Shown here: piece by piece, positions 37,649-47,233 of the stretch
Layout: each line of letters opens with the position of its first letter
Position numbering within the stretch: position 1 is the first letter of the stretch
Source of the DNA: Cherax quadricarinatus
Lineage: Eukaryota; Arthropoda; Malacostraca; Decapoda; Parastacidae
Reading direction: 5' to 3'
Length of the DNA stretch: 64,000 bases
Assembly: GCF_038502225.1 (NCBI RefSeq)
Contig: NC_091372.1
Location: 4,079,996 to 4,143,995, forward strand
The notes under the pieces: generated by a model
What the model saw: the letters and a program-made list of their open reading frames with translations, nothing else
Databases searched by the model: none
What the model was told of the DNA's origin: nothing
Program-made: the position numbers and the translations under genes

Positions 37649-40101
37649 ACTAAAAAGGAACTAAAAAGATATCCAAAAACAAAACAATCAAATTAACAAA
37701 ATTAGATGAACCTCTACTCCCACCAACTGAAACAGCAAACAGACTCAATGTTTTCTTCTCCACCATAGGAAAGAATCTAGCGAGTAAGATCCCAAGCTTA
37801 AACACCCGTCCATCACACTACCTCACGAGCACCTACCCAAATACACTATTCCTAGCCCCAACCAACCCAACATAAGTCTCGCTCATCATCAGCACCCTTA
37901 AAAACAAGGCAGGAGATATAAATAACTTACCACCTTTTATGTACAAAAAAGCTTCTCAAGTATTGTCACCAATTACTGGAACACTCTTTAACAAATCCAT
38001 CGAATCCTCCATCTTCCCATCAATTCTCAAAATAGCAAGGGTCACCCTGATCCACAGAGGAGATCAAGCAGACTTGAATAACTATAGACCAATATCTAAC
38101 TTACGTCTGTTCTCTAAAATCTTTGAAAAATTAATTCATAGGCAGATCTATTCCTACCTCGTCTCACACAACATACTCAACCCCTGTCAGTTTGGATTCA
38201 GGACTAATAAAAGCATGAATGATGCTATTATACACATGCTAGAACTAATATACACCACTCTCGAGAAGAAAGAACTCCCAATGGGAATCTTCATTGATTT
38301 ATGTAAAGCTTTTGATACAGTCAACCATAATTTGCTGCACATTAAATTAACACACTATGGTATAAGAAAGCACTCCCTCAACTACCTAAAGTCTTCCCTT
38401 AGTAACAGAAGCCAATATGTATACACAAATGGAGCTAACTCTTCCACACAATCAATTACAGTCAGGGTCCCACAAGGAAGTGTCCTTGGCCACTCCTCTT
38501 TCTCATTTACATCAATGACCTACCGAATGCATCAAAACTACTCAAACCCATATTACTTGCAGATGACACTACATACGTCTTCTCTCACCCAAACCCAGAC
38601 AAACTGGGCAACACTGCTAATGCTGAATTGCAGAAAATATCTACCTGGATGATGACTAACAAGCTTACTCTCAATACTGACAAAATCTATTTAATTCAGT
38701 TTGGAAACAGAGCAACAAATGTTCCACTTAACGATAAATGGATCACCCATCACAAGACTCACAGAGGGAAAATTCCTAGGAATCCACCTTGACAGTAACC
38801 TCAAATTCCAGACACATATACAACAAATTTCCAAGAAAATCTCAAAAGACAGTAGGCATACTATCAAAGATATGGTACTATGTTCCACAATCAGCTCTCC
38901 TTGCACTGTATCATTCACTCATCTACCCTTATCTCACCTATGGAATTTGTGCATGGGGATCAACAACATTCAATCACTTAAGACCACTAATAACCCAGCA
39001 AAAGGCTGCAGTCAGAATGATAACAAATTCCCACTACAGACAGCATACTCCACCAATATTCAAATGTCTAAAACTACTCACCATAAAGAACATCCATACT
39101 TATTCTTGTGCCTACTACATACATAGAACACTACACTCAAACATAAACCCTCCACTCAAACCTCACCAACCTTAACGGGACACACGACCATAATACAAGA
39201 CACAGATCACTCTTTGAGGTTCCTCATGTCTATATCACACTGTGTAAAAACTATGCACATAAAGGGTCCCAAAATTTAGAATTCATTACCAGTAAACACT
39301 AAAGTAACCTGGTCTGAACATCAATTTAAGACTCTTCTCAAATACCACCTACTCACCCTAAATTAAATATGCAATACTCAATACTTAACTTTACCAAAAA
39401 ATCTCCCAATTACCTAAATCTTAAACTTCAAAATTAGATGCCCAAAGTTCATACATTACTTAATACTGCACTGTAGTATAAATTCCTGCCCAAAACAATA
39501 CTGCCTTACACCCAATTGTGGCATTCTCATACTGTAAACAACTTTCAACAATGCACAATGTTATATTCCTGTAATATACTTTAAATATTTACTATTGATA
39601 TAAACAACCTACAAAATACTTTCAACTTGTCCCAATGTAATATCCCCAGATTGTAATTGAAGTAAACTTACTGTCTGCTATAAATAAAAACAGATGTACA
39701 ACTTAAACAAGCTATGATCAAATTCTCAAGTATTAAGTAGTCTGTAAGCCATTATATTTAGTCTGCCCATAATGCCATGGCATGATAGTGGCTCTCTTTG
39801 TACTGCAACTCATTATTGTAATTTTTTTTTTAAACAAGTCAGCCATCTCCCACCGAGGCAGGGTGACCCAAAAAGAAAGAAAATCCCCAAAAAGAAAATA
39901 CTTTCATCATCATTCAACACTTTCACCTCACTCACACATAATCACTGTTTTTGCAGAGGTGCTCAGAATACAACAGTTTAGAAGTATATACATATAAAGA
40001 TACACAACATATCCCTCCAAACTGCCAATATTATTATTGTAATTACATAATCTTAATGTAAACTTGCAAGGAAATAAAAATTGTATTGTACTGTATTGTG
40101 C
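37649..40101 (+). mobile_element. Jockey/CR1-group LINE, degraded RT frame
   Basis: The longest open part (37939-38652) reads LNNYRPISNLRLFSKIFEKL, SHNILNPCQFGFRTNKSMND, GIFIDLCKAFDTVNHNLLHI and VRVPQGSVLGH. Frameshifts then move the frame: LLADDTT appears near 38560, STWMMTNKLTLNTDK near 38642, and the C-terminal LGIHLDSNLKFQTHIQQISK near 38785. In-frame stops are present (TAA near 37872). The endonuclease is missing. The 3' end is AAATAAAAATTGTATTGTAC. It inserted into an RTE 3' tail and itself holds an RTE fragment at 39824-40032. Confidence 0.85.
39824..40032 (-). mobile_element. 209-bp 5'-truncated RTE insertion with 12-bp TSD
   Basis: ATTATTGTAATT flanks both sides (39812-39823, 40033-40044). 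The insert is the complement of the RTE 3'UTR and tail (CCATCTCCCACCGAGGCAGG), with the poly-T at its left end. Confidence 0.93.
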
Positions 40102-40150
40102 CATATCCTGCCTTGGTGGGAGATGGCCTAATTGTTGAGAAAAAAAAAAA

Positions 40151-40480
40151 GGTGTTGAGTGCTAAGAGTCTGGATATCCAACAGGCTCCTGTGTGTTAGA
40201 CAGGAGTGAGTGAAGGCAAGCAGTAATAATTTAACATGCTGTTGGAGTGTGAGCAAGATAATCATCATGAAGGGATTCACTGAAACTTGTTAGCCAGATC
40301 TGAGTTCTTTACGTGGGAAGTAAAGTGCCTGCACTCTAGAGGTATGTGGATAAAGTTTGGAAGTTCATCTGACCCAAGATTTCACCATGCTTCTGAGCAG
40401 GCAATGAATGAGGGTGAAAGTGATTCTTTTTGGGTCACCCTATACAAGTGCAAGATGGCTGGTGTGCTACAAACATCATA
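40151..40480 (+). pseudogene. Old RTE LINE 3' end
   Basis: GGATATCCAACAGGCTCCTG, CATGCTGTTGGAGTGTGAGC, GAAGGGATTCACTGAAACTT and TTTTTGGGTCACCCTATACA mark a decayed 3'UTR and tail. It is part of the duplicated segment shared with 27650-27958. Confidence 0.8.
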
Positions 40481-40540
40481 ATAATAATAATATTGACAAA
40501 GATTACATATGGTTATGTTTATATTATCTGGTATTTTGTA

Positions 40541-40660
40541 GGTAGTAGGTTGGTAGACAGCAACCACCCAGGGAGGTACTACCGTCCTGCCAAGTGAGTG
40601 TAAAACGAAGCCTGTGATTGTTTTACATGATGGTAGGATTGCTGATGTCTTTTGTCTGTC
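40541..40660 (+). ncRNA. Possible HDV-like nested pseudoknot at RTE 5' end
   Basis: Pairings visible in order: GGTAGTA (40541-40547) with TACTACC (40577-40583), 7 bp like P1; CAGCAA (40558-40563) with TTGCTG (40639-40644), like P2; CC/GG directly 5' of the P1 3' strand, like P3; TGTAAAAC (40599-40606) with GTTTTACA (40620-40627), like P4. The order of strands matches the HDV ribozyme topology, and RTE and R2 elements are known to use such ribozymes at their 5' ends. Against it: the P1/P2 junction is 10 nt and I see no clear catalytic C in J4/2. Confidence 0.25.
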
Positions 40661-40956
40661 TCATAAATATGCAAGATTACAGGCATGTCTTGCTACTTCT
40701 ACTTACACTTAGGTCACACTACACATACATGTACACATTTATTTATACACACTCATCTGAGTTTTCTTTGATTTTATCTTAATAGTTCTTGGTCTTATTA
40801 ATTTTCCTTTTATATCCATGGGGAAGTGGAATAAGAATCTTTCCTCCGTAAGCCATGCGTGTTGTAAAAGTCAACTAAAATGCCGGGAACAATGGGCTAG
40901 TAACCCCTTTTCCTGTAAAGATTACTAAAAAGAATAAGAAGAAGAAAATTGTCAAA

Positions 40957-43881
40957 GTGGGAAGTCTGAATGTGCGTGGATGTTGTGCAGATGATAAAAA
41001 AGAGATGATTGTGGATGTTATGAATGAGAAGAAGCTGGATGTCCTGGCTTTAAGTGAAACAAAGCTGAAGGGGGTGGGAGAGTTTCAGTGGAGAGGAATA
41101 AATGGGATTAGGTCAGGGGTTTCAAATAGAGTTAGAGCTAAAGAAGGAGTAGCAATAATGTTGAAGGATAAGCTATGGCAGGAAAAGAGGGACTATAAAT
41201 GTATTAATTCAAGGATTATGTGGAGTAAAATAAAGATTGGATGTGAAAAGTGGGTTATAATAAGCGTGTATGCACCTGGAGAAGAGAGAAGTGTAGAGGA
41301 GAGAGAGAGATTTTGGGAAATGTTGAGTGAATGCGTGGGGAGTTTTGAATCAAGTGTGAGAGTAATGGTGGTTGGGGATTTTAATGCTAAAGTGGGTAAA
41401 AATGTTATGGAGGGAGTAGTAGGTAAATTTGGGGTGCCAGGGGTAAATGTAAATGGGGAGCCTTTAATTGAGCTATGTGTAGAAAGAAATTTGGTAATAA
41501 GTAATACATATTTTATGAAAAAGAGGATAAATAAATATACAAGGTATGATGTAGCACGTAATGAAAGTAGTTTATTAGATTATGTATTGGTGGATAAAAG
41601 GTTGATGGGTAGGCTCCAGGATGTACATGTTTATAGAGGGGCAACTGATATATCGGATCATTATTTAGTTGTAGCTACAGTTAGAGTAAGAGGTAGATGG
41701 GAAAAGAGGAAGGTGGCAACAACAAGTAAGAGGGAAGTGAAAGTGTATAAACTAAGGGAGGAGGAAGTTCGGGTGAGATATAAGCGACTATTGGCAGAAA
41801 GGTGGGCTAGTGCAAAGATGAGTAGTGGGGGGGTTGAAGAGGGTTGGAATAGTTTTAAAAATGCAGTATTAGAATGTGGGGCAGAAGTTTGTGGTTATAG
41901 GAGGGTGGGGGCAGGAGGAAAGAGGAGTGATTGGTGGAATGATGAAGTAAAGGGTGTGATAAAAGAGAAAAAGGTAGCTTATGAGAGGTTTTTACAAAGC
42001 AGAAGTGTTATAAGAAGAGCAGAGTATATGGAGAGTAAAAGAAAGGTAAAGAGAGTGGTGAGAGAGTGCAAAAGGAGAGCAGATGATAGAGTGGGAGAGG
42101 CACTGTCAAGAAATTTTAATGAAAATAAGAAAAAATTTTGGAGTGAGTTAAACAAGTTAAGAAAGCCTAGGGAAAATATGGATTTGTCAGTTAAAAACAG
42201 AGTAGGGGAGTTAGTAGATGGGGAGATGGAGGTATTGGGTAGATGGCGAGAATATTTTGAGGAACTTTTAAATGTTAAGGAAGAAACAGAGGCAGTAATT
42301 TCATGCACTGGTCAGGGAGGTATACCATCTTTTAGGAGTGAAGAAGAGCAGAATGTAAGTGTGGGGGAGGTACGTGAGGCATTACGTAAAATGAAAGGGG
42401 GTAAAGCAGCTGGAACTGATGGGATCATGACAGAAATGTTAAAAGCAGGGGGGGATATAGTGTTGGAGTGGTTGGTACTTTTGTTTAATAAATGTATGAA
42501 AGAGGGGAAGGTACCTAGGGATTGGCAGAGAGCATGTATAGTCCCTTTATATAAAGGGAAAGGGGACAAAAGAGACTGTAAAAATTATAGAGGAATAAGC
42601 TTACTGAGTATACCAGGAAAAGTGTACGGTAGGGTTATAATTGAAAGAATTAGAGGTAAGACAGAATGTAGGATTGTGGATGAGCAAGGAGGTTTTAGAG
42701 TGGGTAGGGGATGTGTAGATCAGGTGTTTACATTGAAGCATATATGTGAACAGTATTTAGATAAAGATAGGGAAGTTTTTATTGCATTTATGGATTTAGA
42801 AAAGGCATATGATAGAGTGGATAGAGGAGCAATGTGGCAGATGTTGCAAGTATATGGAATAGGTGGTAAGTTATTAAATGCTGTAAAGAGTTTTTATGAG
42901 GATAGTGAGGCTCAGGTTAGGGTGTGTAGAAGAGAGGGAGACTACTTCCCGGTAAAAGTAGGTCTTAGACAGGGATGTGTAATGTCACCATGGTTGTTTA
43001 ATATATTTATAGATGGGGTTGTAAAGGAAGTAAATGCTAGGGTGTTTGGGAGAGGGGTGGGATTAAATTATGGGGAATCAAATTCAAAATGGGAATTGAC
43101 ACAGTTACTTTTTGCTGATGATACTGTGCTTATGGGAGATTCTAAAGAAAAATTGCAAAGGTTAGTGGATGAGTTTGGGAATGTGTGTAAAGGTAGAAAG
43201 TTGAAAGTGAACATAGAAAAGAGTAAGGTGATGAGGGTGTCAAATGATTTAGATAAAGAAAAATTGGATATCAAATTGGGGAGGAGGAGTATGGAAGAAG
43301 TGAATGTTTTCAGATACTTGGGAGTTGACGTGTCGGCGGATGGATTTATGAAGGATGAGGTTAATCATAGAATTGATGAGGGAAAAAAGGTGAGTGGTGC
43401 GTTGAGGTATATGTGGAGTCAAAAAACGTTATCTATGGAGGCAAAGAAGGGAATGTATGAAAGTATAGTAGTACCAACACTCTTATATGGGTGTGAAGCT
43501 TGGGTGGTAAATGCAGCAGCGAAGAGACGGTTGGAGGCAGCGGAGATGTCCTGTTTAAGGGCAATGTGTGGTGTAAATATTATGCAGAAAATTCGGAGTG
43601 TGGAAATTAGGAGAAGGTGTGGAGTTAATAAAAGTATTAGTCAGAGGGCAGAAGAGGGGTTGTTGAGGTGGTTTGGTCATTTAGAGAGAATGGATCACAG
43701 TAGAATGACATGGAAAGCATATAAATCTATAGGGGAAGGAAGGCGGGGTAGGGGTCGTCCTCGAAAGGGTTGGAGAGAGGGGGTAAAGGAGGTTTTGTGG
43801 GTAAGGGGCTTGGACTTCCAGCAAGCGTGCGTGAGCGTGTTAGATAGGAGTGAATGGAGACGAATGGTACTTGGGACCTGA
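40957..43881 (+). CDS. RTE polyprotein: AP endonuclease + reverse transcriptase
   Basis: Catalyses target-primed reverse transcription: the endonuclease nicks DNA and the RT copies the element RNA there. Residues (numbered from the GTG at 40957): endonuclease 1-245 with SLNVRG (N5), SETK (E34), GDFNAKVG (D141, N143) and SDHYLV (D234, H235); RT about 480-730 with GKAAGTDGI, FMDLEKAYDRVD (D613), LRQGCVMSPWLFNIFIDG and FADD (719-722). The C-terminal block has CLRAMCGV and an AT-hook-like RRGRGRPRKGW (929-939). The frame is open from 40879 without an ATG; the first Met is residue 17, after N5, so the true start is unclear. The frame upstream is Lys-rich. RTE proteins are usually ~1000 residues. 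Confidence 0.93.
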   Translation: MGSLNVRGCCADDKKEMIVDVMNEKKLDVLALSETKLKGVGEFQWRGINGIRSGVSNRVRAKEGVAIMLKDKLWQEKRDYKCINSRIMWSKIKIGCEKWVIISVYAPGEERSVEERERFWEMLSECVGSFESSVRVMVVGDFNAKVGKNVMEGVVGKFGVPGVNVNGEPLIELCVERNLVISNTYFMKKRINKYTRYDVARNESSLLDYVLVDKRLMGRLQDVHVYRGATDISDHYLVVATVRVRGRWEKRKVATTSKREVKVYKLREEEVRVRYKRLLAERWASAKMSSGGVEEGWNSFKNAVLECGAEVCGYRRVGAGGKRSDWWNDEVKGVIKEKKVAYERFLQSRSVIRRAEYMESKRKVKRVVRECKRRADDRVGEALSRNFNENKKKFWSELNKLRKPRENMDLSVKNRVGELVDGEMEVLGRWREYFEELLNVKEETEAVISCTGQGGIPSFRSEEEQNVSVGEVREALRKMKGGKAAGTDGIMTEMLKAGGDIVLEWLVLLFNKCMKEGKVPRDWQRACIVPLYKGKGDKRDCKNYRGISLLSIPGKVYGRVIIERIRGKTECRIVDEQGGFRVGRGCVDQVFTLKHICEQYLDKDREVFIAFMDLEKAYDRVDRGAMWQMLQVYGIGGKLLNAVKSFYEDSEAQVRVCRREGDYFPVKVGLRQGCVMSPWLFNIFIDGVVKEVNARVFGRGVGLNYGESNSKWELTQLLFADDTVLMGDSKEKLQRLVDEFGNVCKGRKLKVNIEKSKVMRVSNDLDKEKLDIKLGRRSMEEVNVFRYLGVDVSADGFMKDEVNHRIDEGKKVSGALRYMWSQKTLSMEAKKGMYESIVVPTLLYGCEAWVVNAAAKRRLEAAEMSCLRAMCGVNIMQKIRSVEIRRRCGVNKSISQRAEEGLLRWFGHLERMDHSRMTWKAYKSIGEGRRGRGRPRKGWREGVKEVLWVRGLDFQQACVSVLDRSEWRRMVLGT

Positions 43882-44244
43882 CGATCTGTTGGAGTGTGAG
43901 CAGGGTAATATTTAGTGAAGGGATTCAGGGAAACCGGTTATTTTCATATAGTCGGACTTGAGTCCTGGAAATGGGAAGTACAATGCCTGCACTTTAAAGG
44001 AGGGGTTTGGGATATTGGCAGTTTGGAGGGATATGTTGTGTATCTTTATATGTTTATGCTTCTAGACTGTTGTATTCTGAGCACCTCTGCAAAAACAGTG
44101 ATAATGTGCGAGTGTGGTGAAAGTGTTGAATGATGATGAAAGTATTTTCTTTTTGGGGATTTTCTTTCTTTTTTGGGTCACCCTGCCTCGGTGGGAGACG
44201 GCCGACTTGTTGAAAAAAAAAAAAAAAAAAAAATTTTGTTGTAT

Positions 44245-44915
44245 ATGATGGTAAAGGGACTGACTGACATTACTCTCACTGTCTTAGGTCAGTGAAGTTC
44301 ATCTAGAGTTCTTTGTCAAATATTGTCCTCAGACTGCTAGTAGGAAGCCCATGCGACTAACTTTCCCTTTGAGAGCAGAAACCACTGCCAACTTTTTAGT
44401 CCTACCATGTATTTGAAGGTCAAAATGAAATGAAATCTAAAGCAGACAGCTACTGGCTCTGTTATAATTCTGCCATACATGTAACTGGCACACCACATTA
44501 TTTTCCCTGAAGTTGACCTGTCAAAAAAATTCCAATAGTTGGAGGGGTTTCTTTATCTTTCCCTAAGTATGTATTATGCAATGCTGTTCATTCTTCATAC
44601 ATTCATTACTGGTATATGAAGAATGCTACTGTAAAAATTAGATGGTAATTGGAAAAGTATACTGATAATGTCTTTTTCTAAGAAAACACCTCCACTTATA
44701 TAATGAAAGTCTAGAAGTGCATTTTGTTTAATAGTGCATTATGTGAAGATATCTCAGTCTTTAAGAAGGTTAGGCTTGCAACCCACATCCATACCCACCC
44801 AAACAGCAAAAAGGCAGAGCCAGGAGCTGTGACTCGATCCCTGCATCAATGTATAAGTGAGTACATATGGGTGTGTACATGTACATGTGTACACACCCCC
44901 ACCCCCACACACACA
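44245..44915. other. Duplicated flank, then unique AT-rich sequence
   Basis: 44240-44365 continues the segment shared with 27835-27958 (GACTGACATTACTCTCACTG, TGAAGTTCATCTAGAGTTCT). Beyond that no gene or element is recognised. CCACCCCCAC and CACACA runs lie at 44895-44915. Confidence 0.55.
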
Positions 44916-45114
44916 CTGTATTTTCCGGCATGTAAGACGCATAAGTACATAAAACAATGTTTCCAAGCAGTTGTAACTTAACATTAGTAAACAACTGCTA
45001 AAGCCTAACCCAAAGCCTACCCTTGACCCTGACCTTGAGCATATAACGTAAAGGCTGATTTTCCAAGGTTTTTTTGTGGGAAAACAAGAGTGACTCATAT
45101 GCTGGAAAATACAG
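44916..45114. mobile_element. 199-bp MITE, TIR CTGTATTTTCCRGCAT
   Basis: CTGTATTTTCCGGCATGTAA at the left pairs with ATATGCTGGAAAATACAG at the right. Inside, AACCCAAAGCCTACCCTTGA carries short repeats. No coding. A TA follows the right end; the left flank is CA. Confidence 0.78.
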
Positions 45115-45218
45115 TACATACATTAGCATGCGTAAGCTTACTTGATTTCTGATCAGTAAGTCTTATCTAATCAGTAAACAAATTATATGCACACTCAAAA
45201 CCCAAATCCTTCATTATA

Positions 45219-45421
45219 CAGTGGACCCCCGGTTAACGATATTTTTTCACTCCAGAAGTATGTTCAGGTACCAGTACTGACCGAATTTGTTCCCATAAGG
45301 AATATTGTGAAGTAGATTAGTCCATTTCAGACCTCCAAACATACACGTACAAACGCACTTACATAAATACACTTACATAATTGGTCGCATTCGGAGGTGA
45401 TCGTTATGCGGGGGTCCACTG
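45219..45421. mobile_element. 203-bp Tigger MITE, copy 3
   Basis: CAGTGGACCCCCGGTTAACG to TATGCGGGGGTCCACTG with TA flanks (45217-45218, 45422-45423). Only a few differences from 21507-21709. Confidence 0.95.
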
Positions 45422-45556
45422 TATAAGGTCTTTTCCACTAAGTAAAATACTATCACCACTACAAAAGTAATATCTACACTTCAAAACTGTTGTCACCTCT
45501 ACAAAAAAGTTGCCTAGGCAAGACTTCATCTAATAACAATAGCAACAATGACTTAC

Positions 45557-45647
45557 CTGTTTGACATACGCACAAGGTCAGCTCTTCTCCAGGACAGTGA
45601 CCCCCTCATTTGTTTCTCTAGATAATCCTTTACTTCTGCTTTGAGGC
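45557..45647 (-). CDS. Host-gene exon 3 (91 nt)
   Basis: The segment is bounded on the minus strand by the acceptor CCCATCTTGCAG and the consensus donor CAG|GTAAGT. It starts with two bases (GC) and ends with two (AG). In between are 29 codons reading LKAEVKDYLEKQMRGSLSWR then RADLVRMSN; the other frames contain stops. The sequence is charged, looks helical and has none of the surrounding transposon signatures. Both splice sites and both phases agree with the neighbouring exons. The sequence looks like a conserved intracellular region, but I do not recognise the family. Confidence 0.68.
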
Positions 45648-46050
45648 CTGCAAGATGGGCATCAGTTAAGAAAATTCATATATACAAAATTCATAGAAAG
45701 CAAAGATATGAATGATGAATTGTACCGCATTCCATAAGTAATAATACATAATGTACAGCATACACTTAATAAATAAGCAAAGAGGAAATGGTATGGTGAT
45801 ACTGACAAGATGTGGAAACACACACAAGAGTCTTTCTCCACAAATAAGCAAAGACTTTAAATCAAGTGCCAACTAAGAATTCTCTGTATATTATCCTAAT
45901 GTTGGATATCATACAAATCACTACTTGCTACAGGTCCATAATAGACTGAAAAGTTGTTGCAAGTTTCCTCTATGAATTGTGGAATAGTTGTGAATCTTTG
46001 TGTTCATACATCAGAGTTCTCTTATATGATGCTTAACCCTTTTGGCTAAA

Positions 46051-46257
46051 TAGTAAAACCTCAATTAAACAAGTTCTACAATTAATGGACAAAATCCATT
46101 CAGCAAAGTGATTTTCAATAAAAAACAAAGTACAGACTGTCAATTTAAAAATTGTCCATTATTGTTACAATTATATAAAACAATCTTATCTGCATCCACT
46201 ACAATCACCAATCACCCGCTCCTTCCTATCAGTTTGTTAAATTCAGGATTTACTATA
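46051..46257. mobile_element. MITE related to the CAGTAAACCCT family
   Basis: TAGTAAAACCTCAATTAAAC (46051) pairs with GTTAAATTCAGGATTTACTA (ends ~46257). The interior GTCCATTATTGTTACAATTA matches 7915-8050. Confidence 0.65.
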
Positions 46258-46307
46258 TTTTACTGTACTTTTAACTGCTTCAATTTCAATATTTATTACA
46301 GTACTGT

Positions 46308-47104
46308 ATCTGGAGATGGGAAGTACAGTGCTTGCACTCTGGAGGAGGAGTTGGGATGTTGTAATTCTGGAGGAGAGAAGTACAGTGCTTGCACTCTGAA
46401 GGAGGGGTTGGAATGTTGTAATTCTGGAGGAGAGAAATACAGTGCTTGCACTCTGAAGGAGGGGTTGGGATGCTGTAATTCTGGTGGAGGGAAGTGCAAT
46501 GCCTGCACTGTGAAGGAGGGGTTGGGATGTTGTAATTCTGGAGGAGAGAAATACAGTGCTTGCACTCTGAAGGAGGGGTTGGAATGTTGTAATTCTGGAA
46601 AAGGGAAGTACAGTGCTTGCACTCTGAAGGAGGGGTTGGCATGTTGTAATTCTGGAGGAGGGAAGTACAATGCCTGCACTCTGAAGGAGGGGTTGGATGT
46701 TGTAATTCTGGAGGTGGAAAGTACAGTGCCTGCACTCTGATGAAAGGATTGGGATGTTGCAATTCTGGAGATGGGAAGTACAGTGCTTGCACTCTCAAGG
46801 AGGGGTTGGCATGTTGCAGTTCTGGAGGTGGGATGCACAGTGCCTACACTCTGAAGGAGGGGTTGGGATTTTGCAATTCTGGATGTGGGAAGTACAGTGC
46901 CTGCACTCTGAAGGAGGGGATGGCATACTGCAGCTCTGGAGGTGGAAGTACAGTACCTGCACTCTGAAGGAAGGGTTGGGATGTTGCAGTTCTGGAGGTG
47001 GGAAGTACAGTGCCTGCACTCTGAAGGAGGGGTTGGCATGTTGCAGTTCTGGAGGTGGGAAGTACAGTGTCTGCACTGTGAAGGAGGGGATGAGATGTTG
47101 CAGT
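46308..47104. repeat. 57-bp minisatellite derived from RTE 3'UTR
   Basis: About 14 units of TGGAGGAGGGAAGTACAGTG, CTTGCACTCTGAAGGAGGGG, TTGGGATGTTGTAATTC. The unit matches the RTE 3'UTR (GGAAATGGGAAGTACAATGC, CTGCACTTTAAAGGAGGGGT, TTGGGATATTGGCAG at 43968-44023). Because 57 is a multiple of 3, several frames stay open and give repetitive Cys-rich open frames with no sign of selection. The RTE tail continues right after it, to 47227. Confidence 0.93.
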
Positions 47105-47233
47105 TCAGAGGGTCATTTGAATTTTGATGTGTGCAAATTCTCCCAGGACAGCTAATGAATGAGAGATGGTAAATTCATTTAATTTTTTTGATTCGCCCTA
47201 TCTCAGTGGGAGACAGTTGGTGCATTAAATTTT
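47105..47233 (+). pseudogene. RTE 3' tail following the minisatellite
   Basis: GTTCAGAGGGTCATTTGAAT, GAATGAGAGATGGTAAATTC, CGCCCTATCTCAGTGGGAGA continue the RTE 3'UTR and tail from the last minisatellite unit. Confidence 0.75.

Larger units (their letters stand above)
36887..40150 (+). mobile_element. RTE 3' end interrupted by MITE and LINE
   Basis: RTE parts are 36887-37188 (IRSVEIRRRCEVN... to RSEWRLMIFGT), 37392-37648 (3'UTR to TTTCTTTCTTTTTGGG) and 40102-40150 (CCTGCCTTGGTGGGAGATGG plus A11). A 203-bp MITE lies at 37189-37391 and a Jockey/CR1 LINE at 37649-40101. The coding part lacks the RGRP block (AGGAAGGCAGGGCTGGAGGG). Confidence 0.85.
40540..44232 (+). mobile_element. Full-length RTE-type non-LTR retrotransposon, apparently intact
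   Basis: It is bounded by the 7-bp target duplication ATTTTGT (40533-40539 and 44233-44239); the empty site is visible at 27.83 kb (CTATATTTTGTCAG). The ~415-bp 5'UTR starts AGGTAGTAGGTTGGTAGACA. One long frame follows, then a 330-bp 3'UTR ending GGGTCACCCTGCCTCGGTGG, GAGACGGCCGACTTGTTG and ~20 A. It is antisense to the host gene, in the intron between exons 3 and 4. Copies at 3.2, 6.1, 34.6 and 47.2 kb are near identical, so the family was active recently. Confidence 0.95.

Noticed and set aside
44724..45119. Short overlapping open frames around the CA-rich region
   Set aside because: They overlap a MITE and a CA/CCCAC-rich run; no homology or splice signals.
46108..47155. Repetitive Cys-rich and Pro-rich open frames on both strands
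   Set aside because: The 57-bp minisatellite unit is a multiple of three, so several frames stay open. No start context or homology; the unit is RTE 3'UTR.
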